From: Serratia liquefaciens ATCC 27592
Lineage (GTDB): Bacteria > Pseudomonadota > Gammaproteobacteria > Enterobacterales > Enterobacteriaceae
Length of the DNA stretch: 64,000 bases
Direction of reading: 5' to 3'
Assembly: GCF_000422085.1 (NCBI RefSeq)
Contig: NC_021741.1
Location: forward strand, 868,001 to 932,000
A program made the position numbers and the translations under genes. Shown one piece after another: positions 20,846 through 28,999 of this stretch. Under the pieces are notes generated by a model. That model was not told the DNA's origin and did no database searches. It saw only the letters and a program-made list of their open reading frames with translations. Each line of letters opens with the position of its first letter. Position 1 is the stretch's first letter.

Positions 20846-21078
20846 ACAGAGAATGAAATCGCCCGCCAATTCGCTCAATAACCGCTCCAGCATCAACCCC
20901 AAGCAACCGGGTAATCACAGCAAACTCCACCACATCCAGCTTGCGCTCGCCGTTTTCAACCTTGGCGATAAACGACTGCGGGCGTCCCAGCGCTTCGGTC
21001 AGGTTGGCCTGAGTGATGCCTTTTTCCATACGTGATACCCACACCAGCGCAAGAAAAGTGAGCTGCGGGTGGGTGCAT
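20844..21078 (-). pseudogene. XRE-family helix-turn-helix regulator, 5' end apparently frameshifted
   Basis: From 21044 down, the frame encodes an XRE HTH (GITQANLTEALGRPQSFIAKVENGERKLDVVEF), but it lacks a good start. An ATG at 21078 is one frame off. Between them is a CACCCACC tandem; deleting one CACC joins the ATG to the HTH frame and gives a plausible 76-residue regulator starting MHPQLTFLAL. The stop codon lies in the T-loop part of the thrW remnant. Either the gene is broken, or it uses GTG at 21044. Confidence 0.45.
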
Positions 21079-21093
21079 AACAGGGCAGCGAAC

Positions 21094-21633
21094 CTAACGC
21101 CGATTCAACCAAGGCAGCATACGCACCAGCGCATTGTCCTTAACGATATAGTGATGGAACAGCGCTGCGGCGGCATGCAGCCCGATCAGCCAATAGCCGA
21201 AAGCCGCCAGCGTCTTATGCCAGCCGATAATCGTCCGCGCCTGCGGCCGGTCGGCAATCTCGGCGAAGGGCATCGGCAAGCCGAATAAAAACCACTCTTT
21301 CCCCCCCAAATAGCGGGAATAGACGCCCAGAATCGGCAACGTCAGCAGCAGCAGGTAAATTAGGCTGTGTACCAGATGGGCTACGCCAGTTTGCCATTTT
21401 GCCGGTTTCGGCTCGATAGCGGGGCTGGTGTGGCGCCAGCGTAGAAACAAGCGGGCGATCATCAGAACAAATACCGTCACTCCGCAACTGAAATGGGTCA
21501 CCACCAGCACGTACCACACCGGGGTGCCCGGTACGGCAAGCCCTCTCAGCTCAATCGTCGTGCAGGTCACGACCAGCAGGATCGCCACCAGCCAGTGCAG
21601 ACGGATCTGCATCGGCATATAAGAGTTCTGCAC
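21094..21633 (-). CDS. cytochrome b561 (CybB family)
   Basis: A 179-residue four-helix membrane dihaem cytochrome of the prokaryotic b561 family, which passes electrons (in E. coli from superoxide) to ubiquinone. Haem-ligand histidines are seen in IRLHWL (helix 1), VVTHFSCG, LVHSLIY and IGLHAAAALFHHY. GTG at 21633 is used because AAGG stands 7 bases before it; an ATG at 21618 is an alternative. Confidence 0.85.
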   Translation of the reverse strand: MQNSYMPMQIRLHWLVAILLVVTCTTIELRGLAVPGTPVWYVLVVTHFSCGVTVFVLMIARLFLRWRHTSPAIEPKPAKWQTGVAHLVHSLIYLLLLTLPILGVYSRYLGGKEWFLFGLPMPFAEIADRPQARTIIGWHKTLAAFGYWLIGLHAAAALFHHYIVKDNALVRMLPWLNRR

Positions 21634-21700
21634 CGGGTTACCTTTTGATGTTAAATCACAGTGTTGATGAGAGTAACCAAATGTTACAGGAGAGGAAAGC

Positions 21701-21759
21701 GCCGGATGAGAATTTCATCCGGCGGAATGCCGGTGTGGCACCCAACGCGGGTGCCACAC
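21701..21759 (-). terminator. two adjacent hairpins downstream of the peptide-binding protein
   Basis: Perfect stems 21733-21743/21749-21759 (11 bp) and 21701-21709/21715-21723 (9 bp) follow the stop of the 21766-23364 gene on its strand. The second is followed by a T/C-rich stretch. The 9-bp GCCGGATGA stem is REP-like. Confidence 0.75.
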
Positions 21760-21765
21760 TTTCAC

Positions 21766-23364
21766 TCAGTTGATCTTGGCCTTGGCAAAGTCGCTGCCGT
21801 TAACGTCAACCACATAGCCGCTGACGTTGCTGCGGGTGGCGTAGAACACCTTGCCGTTAGCCAGCGGCAGCAGCGGAGCCTGCTGGGCAAAAATCACCTG
21901 TGCCTGCTGATAAAGCTTGGCACGTTCGGCCGGGACGCTAACCTTAATCGCCTGCTGGATCAGCTTGTCGTAGCTGCTGTCGCACCAGCGTGCCGCGTTG
22001 GCACCGGTTTGCACGCCGGCGCAGTTGAGCAGGGTAGCGAAGTTGTCCGGGTCGCCGTTATCCGACATCCAGCCATACAGCGCGCTCTGCTGTTCCCCTT
22101 TGCGCAACCCGGCCAGATACTGGCCCCATTCCCAGGTGACGATTTTGGCTTTTACGCCCACTTTCGCCCAGTCGTTTTGGATCATCTGAGCGATGCGGCG
22201 TGAATTCGGGTTGTAAGGGCGGGCTACCGGCATCGACCAGATGTCGGTCTCAAACCCTTTCTCCAGCCCGGCCTGCTTGAGCAGTTCACGCGCTTTTTCC
22301 GGGTTGTAAGCGTATTCGGGCAGTTTGTCGTTATAGCCCAGCATGCCCGGCGGCAGTATCGAATAGGCCGGCGTGCCGCTGTCTTTGAATACCGCCGCAA
22401 CGATGGCCTTTTTGTCCACCGCATAGCTCAGAGCCTGGCGTACCAACACGTTGTCGAACGGCTTCTTCTGGGTGTTGAACGCCAGATAGCCGACGTTCAG
22501 GCCGTCGATGTTGTGCAACTGCAGGTTTTTGTCGCTCTTGATGGCGTCAAACTGCTCCGCCAGCGGGGCAGGGATAATCTGACACTCGTTGGTTTTCAGC
22601 TTGGCCAGCCGGGTTTCCGGGTTTGGCGTAATGGAGAAAATCAGGTGTTTGCTGGCCACTTCGCCCTGCCAGTAATGCGGGTTGGCGATGTAGCGGATCA
22701 GCGAGTCCTGTTTGTACTGCTGCAGCGCAAACGGACCGGTGCCGATCGGCCAGTTATCGACATATTCCGGGGTGCCTTTTTTCAGCATGGCATCGGCATA
22801 TTCGGCGGAAAGGATCGAGGCGAAGTCCATCGTCCAGTCGGCGAGGAACGCGGCGTTAGGCTGGCTCAGCGTAAAGCGCACGTGGTCGTTATCCACCGCC
22901 TCCACTTTGGTGATCAGCTTGTCCAGCCCGGTGTCGGTGAAGTACTCGTAGTTGCCGCCGGACACCTTGTGATACGGATGATTGGGGTCCTTTTGACGCA
23001 TCACGGTGAACACCACGTCCTCGGCGTTGAAGTCGCGCGTCGGGGTGAAGTATTTGTTGCTGTTGAATTTCACGCCCTTGCGCAGCGTAAAGGTGTAGGT
23101 TTTGCCATCCGGACTGATGGTCCACTCGGTCGCCAGTGAGGGCGCCGGGGTTTTATCGCTTTCACGCAGCGTCAGCAGGCGGTTGTACAGCACCTGCGAG
23201 GTGGCGATAAAGGTGGTGCCGGAGCTGGAAAGCTGCGGGTTGAAAGATTCGGGCGAGGCTACGGTGCAGTAGACCAGGGTATCCGTGGCGGCCAGTGCGT
23301 TGCCCGTCGTCAACAGGCCGGTTCCTGCCAACAACAGACCCGCAGTGCTTTGTTTTAAACGCAT
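21766..23364 (-). CDS. ABC transporter substrate-binding protein, DppA/SapA-type
   Basis: A 532-residue periplasmic family-5 solute-binding protein with signal peptide (about 1-25, ending NALAA). It shows the family pattern: SFNPQLSSSGT near the N-terminus, LRKGVKFNSNKYFTPTRDFNAEDVVFT, and PVARPYNPNSRR as in dipeptide-binding DppA. It probably binds dipeptides or similar ligands. No permease or ATPase gene is adjacent, so it must dock on a transporter encoded elsewhere. It may be a paralogue of DppA. Confidence 0.88.
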   Translation of the reverse strand: MRLKQSTAGLLLAGTGLLTTGNALAATDTLVYCTVASPESFNPQLSSSGTTFIATSQVLYNRLLTLRESDKTPAPSLATEWTISPDGKTYTFTLRKGVKFNSNKYFTPTRDFNAEDVVFTVMRQKDPNHPYHKVSGGNYEYFTDTGLDKLITKVEAVDNDHVRFTLSQPNAAFLADWTMDFASILSAEYADAMLKKGTPEYVDNWPIGTGPFALQQYKQDSLIRYIANPHYWQGEVASKHLIFSITPNPETRLAKLKTNECQIIPAPLAEQFDAIKSDKNLQLHNIDGLNVGYLAFNTQKKPFDNVLVRQALSYAVDKKAIVAAVFKDSGTPAYSILPPGMLGYNDKLPEYAYNPEKARELLKQAGLEKGFETDIWSMPVARPYNPNSRRIAQMIQNDWAKVGVKAKIVTWEWGQYLAGLRKGEQQSALYGWMSDNGDPDNFATLLNCAGVQTGANAARWCDSSYDKLIQQAIKVSVPAERAKLYQQAQVIFAQQAPLLPLANGKVFYATRSNVSGYVVDVNGSDFAKAKIN

Positions 23365-23667
23365 AAAATGGATGGCTCCCTCAGGTTGATTGAGGACACT
23401 GCCGCCGCGGTGGCATTCAGGCAGCCCTCAATTTAAATATAAGTGATTGATCGCGAATATGGGAACTGAGGAATGACGATTGTTCGACGGTCGCAGAACG
23501 GTCGGGCGTCAAGATAGCCGATGAAATTGTATGCTTAGGTAAATAACCCCGGTTTTTCGGTTGTCTGACAAAAATGTTATCGACGAGTCACTTTGGGGTC
23601 AGCAACCCCCACTTAGAATCACCTCACCAGGCAGAACCTGGTCTGGTCAATCTAATGAGGTGGTTAT
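23365..23667. other. 303-base divergent intergenic region
   Basis: Separates the peptide-binding protein gene and the DUF1471 gene. A short stem (CTGCC/GGCAG within GAGG...CCTC) lies at 23387-23432 in the leader of the former. No recognised operator. Confidence 0.4.
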
Positions 23668-23922
23668 ATGAAAGCGATTAAATATGTCATGGCGGCGTTT
23701 ATCCTGGCGGTGGTGTCCACCAGCAGCTTTGCGGCCAACAGCGTCAGTTCCGAGCAGGGGCTGACTAAACTCGGCGTGGTCTCCGCCAGCGGAGCACTGA
23801 CGCTCTCAGGTCTGGAAAAGCAATTGGCGAAGAAAGCCGATCAGGCTGGGGCCAGTTCATACCGCATTATTTCCGCCAGCGGAGGCAATAAACTGCACGG
23901 CGTAGCGGTAATTTACCAATAA
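23668..23922 (+). CDS. DUF1471 (YdgH/BhsA/McbA-like) periplasmic small protein
   Basis: An 84-residue protein with signal peptide (to about residue 23, FAA) and the DUF1471 pattern: TKLGVVSASGALTLSGLEKQLAKKADQAGASSYRIISASGG. The family includes stress-, biofilm- and copper-related envelope proteins in enterobacteria; the exact role here is not predictable. GAGGTGG precedes the ATG. A second member lies at 63021. Confidence 0.9.
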   Translation: MKAIKYVMAAFILAVVSTSSFAANSVSSEQGLTKLGVVSASGALTLSGLEKQLAKKADQAGASSYRIISASGGNKLHGVAVIYQ

Positions 23923-24091
23923 TGGCAGGTGCATGCCGTTAGACCGGGGCGGTACTTGTTTTTACCGCCCCAGAAGGTTTCTGTTTTGTTGGTTTGTAGC
24001 CCTCATCCTCCGTCACTTAACCCTCGGTCATTCCTCAAGCGCACTCTCCCCGTCAATTAAGTTTGCAGCATGAACAGGTTGTTCTATATTC

Positions 24092-24126
24092 ATGAAAATG
24101 ATAATAAGTGTTATTATCATTTTCAT
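24092..24126. promoter_or_regulatory. 35-base perfect palindrome, overlapping Fur boxes
   Basis: Sixteen bases (24092-24107) are repeated exactly inverted at 24111-24126 around a 3-base centre; the arms contain ATGATAATAA / TTATTATCAT, matching the Fur hexamer pattern GATAAT in several registers. It lies 255 bases before the VibH-like gene, so iron-replete repression by Fur is expected. The intervening leader (24127-24381) has no recognised gene. Confidence 0.85.
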
Positions 24127-24381
24127 TTGTAACCAAACCGAAACATCTTCAGTGCGTTGCCCTGGCCTTGGAAAAGGTGGCTGCGCCGTCTCGCTTTACG
24201 TGCGCCAGGGAGGTCAAGCACGCCAACCACAACACAATAATAAGGATCACGCCGGGCAGCCCTTGGGCTGGTCATCCAACCGTGTCCGCCATTTACCCCG
24301 CTTTTGGCCGTTATCGGCGGCAGCGGGGTTTTCGCTTCCGTTGTTTCAACATTTGTTTATGGCTTATCAAAGGTAGGTAAC

Positions 24382-25728
24382 ATGTCGGAAACTGTTTTGG
24401 CTACTGAATGGCTGCCGCTGACACCGGCGCAGTTAGACTTCTGGGACGAATTTACCTTGCACCCCGGACAGCCTTTTTCCACCGTCGCTCACGTCACCGA
24501 ACTACGCGGCGCGGTAGATGAAGAGGCGCTGTGTCGGGCTATCACTCAGACGATGGCGGAAACGCAGGCGTTTGCATTGCGTTTTCGCGGCGGCACTGGC
24601 GAGAGCTTGCCGCAGCAACGTTACGATCCCCAGGCAATACCGCAACTTAATCGCCTAGATCTTCAGGCACAGCCCGATCCCTACCAGACCGCGATGCGGC
24701 TGATGCAGGCGGATGTCGATCAACCACTGGATCTATGCAGCCAGCCGGTGGCCGCGGTGTGGTTGATCAGGCTGGGGCCTTCGCGTTTTATTTGGTACAT
24801 GCGCGCCCATCATATTGTGATTGATGGCTTTGGCATGGCGTTGGTTGAACATCGTTGTGCCGCGCTGTATGCGCATTTCCTCGACGACAGCGCGGCAGGG
24901 CACGCATTGGGCGAAATTCGTGCTTTTCAGCACCATGAACTGGCCTATGCGGCTTCTGAACGCTGCGCTAAAGACCGGTATTTTTGGCAGCGGTATTTGC
25001 CACCGTCGCAGACCTTGCCAACGGTGCGCAAAGGCGGCAGGGAATATGGCGTGAAATCCCTGAGTACCAGCACGCCGTTGCCGGAGGAGATCCCGCAGCG
25101 GTTGCGTTGGCTGTCGGAACGTAGTGGTATCGGTTGGCCCGATCTGTTGCTTTCCCTGTCCGCCGCCTGGCTGTTCTTTACCTTGCCGCCGTTGCCGCAT
25201 GATAAGGGCGATTCGCGCACCATGTGGATGCCGGTGATGAACCGCCGCAGCAGCCAGGCCACCAATACGCCGGCGCTGGCGGTCAATACGCTGCCGCTTT
25301 TGGTATCGCTGCGTGCGGAAGAGACTTTGGGCCATTTTCTGTCGGGCATGGCGAAGATGCTGCGTGAGCTGCGCAGCCACGCAGGTTACCGTCTGCGGCA
25401 CATTGCCGCAGATCGCGGTGTGACGCCGGCCTCTCGTTTGTTTATCTCGCCGTTTATCAACGTCCAGCCGTTTGATCCCGCCGGTTTCAGCGGCTGCACC
25501 TGTACGCGACGGGTACTGGCAGGAGGATCTGGCGACGGCGCTAACCTGACCTTCCGCGGGCGCACCGATGCTGGCGATCTGCACCTGGATATCGATGTTT
25601 ACGTGCAGCAGTTTGCCTGCGATGGGATCGAAGACTACGGGCGTGACCTGCAGGCGTTTTTACTGCGTGCGTTGCGGGAAGAAGCGCTGGAGACGGCGCT
25701 CGGCGAACTGGTGGCGGTGCCCGCCTGA
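24382..25728 (+). CDS. schH: free-standing NRPS condensation enzyme, VibH/SchH-like
   Basis: A 448-residue single condensation domain with intact catalytic motif HHIVIDG (H143, H144, D148). Its free-standing form and neighbourhood fit VibH of vibriobactin synthesis, which joins dihydroxybenzoyl carried on an aryl-carrier protein to a soluble diamine; the Serratia counterpart in serratiochelin synthesis is SchH, where the diamine is diaminopropane. The start at 24382 gives MSETVLATEWLPLTPAQLDFW; an AGGTA precedes it weakly. It lies downstream of the Fur palindrome and convergent to the adenylation gene. The symbol is by analogy. Confidence 0.8.
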   Translation: MSETVLATEWLPLTPAQLDFWDEFTLHPGQPFSTVAHVTELRGAVDEEALCRAITQTMAETQAFALRFRGGTGESLPQQRYDPQAIPQLNRLDLQAQPDPYQTAMRLMQADVDQPLDLCSQPVAAVWLIRLGPSRFIWYMRAHHIVIDGFGMALVEHRCAALYAHFLDDSAAGHALGEIRAFQHHELAYAASERCAKDRYFWQRYLPPSQTLPTVRKGGREYGVKSLSTSTPLPEEIPQRLRWLSERSGIGWPDLLLSLSAAWLFFTLPPLPHDKGDSRTMWMPVMNRRSSQATNTPALAVNTLPLLVSLRAEETLGHFLSGMAKMLRELRSHAGYRLRHIAADRGVTPASRLFISPFINVQPFDPAGFSGCTCTRRVLAGGSGDGANLTFRGRTDAGDLHLDIDVYVQQFACDGIEDYGRDLQAFLLRALREEALETALGELVAVPA

Positions 25729-25795
25729 TGGCCGAAAGGTCAGCGTAATGGTTGGGGCCATGCTCGACCCGATATAAGTTTGAATGAGGTGATAG

Positions 25796-25817
25796 GGGGC
25801 TGCATGCAGCCCCTTTT
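25796..25817. terminator. bidirectional terminator between the VibH-like and adenylation genes
   Basis: An 18-base perfect GC palindrome (GGGGCTGC...GCAGCCCC) followed by TTTT on the plus strand, between two convergent genes. Confidence 0.85.
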
Positions 25818-25829
25818 AGTTTGAACCGT

Positions 25830-27701
25830 TTAACGTGCCAACAACGCCGCCACTTCCCGCGCATTTTTGCAGGGGATTAACAGCGTTGGCGGCAGTTGGG
25901 TGTCAAAGGCCTGGTTAAGCTGCGCCGCCACCTGGCGAATGTGTGGCAGCTTCAACCCCATGCTGATAAAGGCCGTTTCTTCTCCCCATTCCGGGCGCGG
26001 CGTTGCGCCGATAGCCTGCAAATAGATCGACAGGATCTTGCCGCTGTGCGCCGGTGGCGCGCTCGGCAGCGGTGCCGCACAGGCATTCAGGCCCGGAGTG
26101 GCACGATCGGCGCTGAAGGCTGCGCGGATGCGGTGACGGTCGGTCTTGCCGTTACCCGACAGCGGCAGCAACTCGGTATGAATAAAGCGTGTCGGGATAT
26201 GGGTACAAGGAAGGTAGCCGGTCGAAAAAGCGCGGATCGCCGCCAGCGACAGCGGTTTGCCGTCGTGGGTGAGGTACATCGCCCCGAGCGTCGCTTCGCC
26301 ATTGTCACCGCCAGGGTAATCCACTACCACGATATCGACAATAGCCTCGTGTCCGCGCAACACATCTTCAATTTCCGGCAGCGAAACGCGCACGCCACGG
26401 ATTTTCACGTAGCCGTTCACCCGGCTGGCGAACAGGATATTGCCGTCCGGACGATAGTACCCCTGATCGCCGGTACGGAAGGCCCGCAGCGGTTGCCCGT
26501 CGGGCCCCTCCAGCGTAACGAAATCATGTTGTTTTAAATCACCGTCCTCCAGATACCCCAGCGCCAGATTCACCCCGGAGGTGTGGATGCGGCCGACCAC
26601 GCCGGTCGGGCAGTGGGTACCGTCGTCATGGCAGATAAAGTATTGGTTAGCCGGCAGCGGCTGACCATAAGGCACGGTGCCGGTGTCCTGCGGCGCTAGC
26701 GGGTGCCAGATGCTCCAGATGGTGGTTTCGGTCGGGCCACCGAGTGAGAACAGGCTGATGTCCGGACGCAGGCCGCGCAATTGCTGTACCGTCGCCGGTT
26801 TGATGTAATCGCCCCCCTGAGCCACCAGTCGCAGCGAACGCAGGCTGTCGTCGGTTTTACAGGTAAGCAGCATTTCCAGAATGGCGGGGACCGAACACCA
26901 CAGGCTGACGCCATGGCGCTCAACCAACTGGTTCCAACTGATGGCGTCCTTTTCCTGATGTGGTGCCGGTAACACCAGCGTGGCACCGGCGCTGAGCGAG
27001 CCGAACAGATCAAACATCGACATATCGTGGTGCGGCGGCGTGACCGAAATCATCACGTCGTCGGCGGTGACCGCCCAGCGCTGCAGGGTCTGGCCGATAA
27101 CGTTGGCGGTGGCGCGGTTATTGAGCACCACGCATTTCGGTTTGCCGGTGGTACCGGAGGTATACAGATAATAACTGGCTTCGGTGCTGACGCTGCGCTC
27201 GGTCAGCGTCTGGCTGTCCGGCAGCTTGGCGGCGCCCGCCGTCGGGTCAAGCAGTTCCACTGGCGTAACCCCGAACGAGGTGTCCAGCTCACCCTTGTGT
27301 ACCACCAGATCCGGCCGGCAGTTGGTCAGCAGATAGGCGGTACGTTCCGGCGGTGAGTTGATGTCGATCGGCACCCAGATAATGCCCAACAGCGCACAGG
27401 CGAGTGAAATGGTTACATGCTCCGGGCTGCGCGCCAGATACAAGGCCAGCACGCTGCCTGGCTTCAGGCCACGCTGTTGCAGATTTGCCATCACTGCGCT
27501 AACCCGTTGGCCCAATTCCGGGTACGTCAGGCTTAGTTGGTCGCAGATTAACGCGGGGCGCGGCTGCGGATCGTTAAACAACCTGTCGGCCAACTGCGCA
27601 AGATAAGGGTAAGCGCTGAATGACGTCTCGCTGTGGTTATGGCGGTAATGTTGGTAATCGATAAATTGCGCGGGGGAATTTCCACATCGCCGTCCCGGCA
27701 C
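25830..27701 (-). CDS. NRPS adenylation protein with degenerate carrier domain (A-PCP*)
   Basis: Contains a full adenylation domain (about 35-525): A3 YLYTSGTTGKPK (178-189), A5 GGPTETTIW (321-329), A7 RTGD (409-412), A8 VKIRGVRVSLPEIE (432-445), A10 NGKTDR (517-522). The surrounding sequence (SLGGPTETTIWSIWHP) resembles A domains that serve heterocyclization modules, so Thr/Ser/Cys is a likely substrate; Thr is expected if the product is a serratiochelin. A C-terminal carrier-like segment (about 555-620) has L585 where the pantetheine Ser should be. The nominal GTG start at 27701 lies inside the Cy2 gene and has no Shine-Dalgarno; homology suggests a one-base frameshift joins the two (see findings). 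Probably one of the split VibF (SchF) pieces. Confidence 0.8.
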   Translation of the reverse strand: MPGRRCGNSPAQFIDYQHYRHNHSETSFSAYPYLAQLADRLFNDPQPRPALICDQLSLTYPELGQRVSAVMANLQQRGLKPGSVLALYLARSPEHVTISLACALLGIIWVPIDINSPPERTAYLLTNCRPDLVVHKGELDTSFGVTPVELLDPTAGAAKLPDSQTLTERSVSTEASYYLYTSGTTGKPKCVVLNNRATANVIGQTLQRWAVTADDVMISVTPPHHDMSMFDLFGSLSAGATLVLPAPHQEKDAISWNQLVERHGVSLWCSVPAILEMLLTCKTDDSLRSLRLVAQGGDYIKPATVQQLRGLRPDISLFSLGGPTETTIWSIWHPLAPQDTGTVPYGQPLPANQYFICHDDGTHCPTGVVGRIHTSGVNLALGYLEDGDLKQHDFVTLEGPDGQPLRAFRTGDQGYYRPDGNILFASRVNGYVKIRGVRVSLPEIEDVLRGHEAIVDIVVVDYPGGDNGEATLGAMYLTHDGKPLSLAAIRAFSTGYLPCTHIPTRFIHTELLPLSGNGKTDRHRIRAAFSADRATPGLNACAAPLPSAPPAHSGKILSIYLQAIGATPRPEWGEETAFISMGLKLPHIRQVAAQLNQAFDTQLPPTLLIPCKNAREVAALLAR

Positions 27702-28924
27702 ATCAACATTACCCGACGTTGCAATGCGTCCAGCATTGCCTGAACTTGCTCACCATCCAACGCCTGCTCGGCGTAGTCGACGCACAGCAGCAGGTTCTTG
27801 TCGGCATCTTGTGTCAGGCGGATATCGATCGCCACCTGCGGCGTCTGGGTCACGCCGTCATGGTAGCGAACCGGCGCGTTGCCAGGCAGCGTCTCCCACC
27901 CCAGGCAGTTGGTGAGGATCACCGGCAGCGCCGGGGAACCCTGGCTGAGGTTTAGCAACTGCCGCGCCAGATCAACACCGGAAAATGCCAGATGGTCTAG
28001 CGCCCCCAGCACGTCGTCCTGCAAGGCCTGGGCGCGGCTGATAAAGGTGCCCCCCAGGCGGGAATAGCGTACCGCCACAAAGGTAGAGGCGTTGCTGAGC
28101 GCACCATTTGCCGCAGGAAACGCCACCGGCACGCCGACGCAGAGTTCGCCGTCGGTGGTCCACTGCGCCAGCGTATCGAGGATCAGAGCCGAAAGGCTGC
28201 TGTTGCGCAGCAGGGCATGGGCGGAACCTAGGCGCGAGAACTGTTTTAGAACCTCGCGCGGCAAAGTCAGGTTGGCGCGGCGATAGCGAGAGGATTTGAT
28301 ATTGGCCAGCGGGGTGCGCCACGGCAACGCCGACGGCGTGGTGACGTCCTGTAGCTTGGCTTGCCAGTAGGCGGCATCAATCTGACGCTGTTCCGCCGTG
28401 GCTGCAGCCGGTGGGCTTGGCGGCACGACAGGCGGCAGCGGGGCGTCGTCGAACAGCCGGGCGATGACGGTGGAGATACCCTGGCCGTCGAGGATCAGCG
28501 CGTCGAAGCTGGTGAAAATCACGGTGTCGTAGGGGTTGCCGGTGGCGTCCTGCGTCTCCGAGAACTGAATGGCGGCAATACGCCACAACGGCTGCGCGGG
28601 ATCGTGGCGCTGATGCGAATATTGCTCGCGCAAGTCAGCCAATTGGCGTTGCGCTGCCTGATGGTCGAGCGCACGCAGATCGTGCCGATCCAGATTCAGC
28701 GTGGCCTCTGCCCGCACGTGTTGGGTGAAACGCTGGGTATCGATGCAAGTGCGCAGCGCCGCATAGTGCTGCACCAGTTCGCTCAATCGGCTTTCCAGGC
28801 GGGCCAAATCCAGTCCCAGACCGCGATATTCGCGAAAGTCGTGCATCGCTACGCCGCCGAGCGGCCATTGTTCGCTGCGCCCGAGCAGGTAAGCCTGCTG
28901 CAGTGCGCTTAATGGTGTCTCCAT
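27548..28924 (-). CDS. NRPS heterocyclization domain protein Cy2 (VibF-like fragment)
   Basis: The N-terminal about 430 residues form a Cy domain: LSALQQAYLLGRSEQWPLGGVAMH at the start, the Cy core D141-A-L-I-L-D146-G-Q-G149, and TQTPQVAIDIRLTQD. Cy domains condense and cyclize Thr/Ser/Cys to oxazoline or thiazoline. The third motif position is Gly instead of the usual Ser. The last about 50 residues have no homology because the frame departs from the A-domain frame near a C5 run (27672-27676, shown as G on the plus strand). It starts 75 bases after Cy1 on the same strand, probably in one operon with it. Confidence 0.8.
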   Translation of the reverse strand: METPLSALQQAYLLGRSEQWPLGGVAMHDFREYRGLGLDLARLESRLSELVQHYAALRTCIDTQRFTQHVRAEATLNLDRHDLRALDHQAAQRQLADLREQYSHQRHDPAQPLWRIAAIQFSETQDATGNPYDTVIFTSFDALILDGQGISTVIARLFDDAPLPPVVPPSPPAAATAEQRQIDAAYWQAKLQDVTTPSALPWRTPLANIKSSRYRRANLTLPREVLKQFSRLGSAHALLRNSSLSALILDTLAQWTTDGELCVGVPVAFPAANGALSNASTFVAVRYSRLGGTFISRAQALQDDVLGALDHLAFSGVDLARQLLNLSQGSPALPVILTNCLGWETLPGNAPVRYHDGVTQTPQVAIDIRLTQDADKNLLLCVDYAEQALDGEQVQAMLDALQRRVMLMCRDGDVEIPPRNLSITNITAITTARRHSALTLILRSWPTGCLTIRSRAPR

Positions 28925-28999
28925 GGTATTTCCCTATTGATTGTCACTAACCCACGAAATAGAAAGCAGGGCGCATGAGACCACGCGCCCGGATCGGTA

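Noticed and set aside
24092..24376. 94-codon frame beginning in the Fur palindrome
   Set aside because: The start and first codons are the palindrome itself; the composition is not protein-like and no ribosome site is seen.
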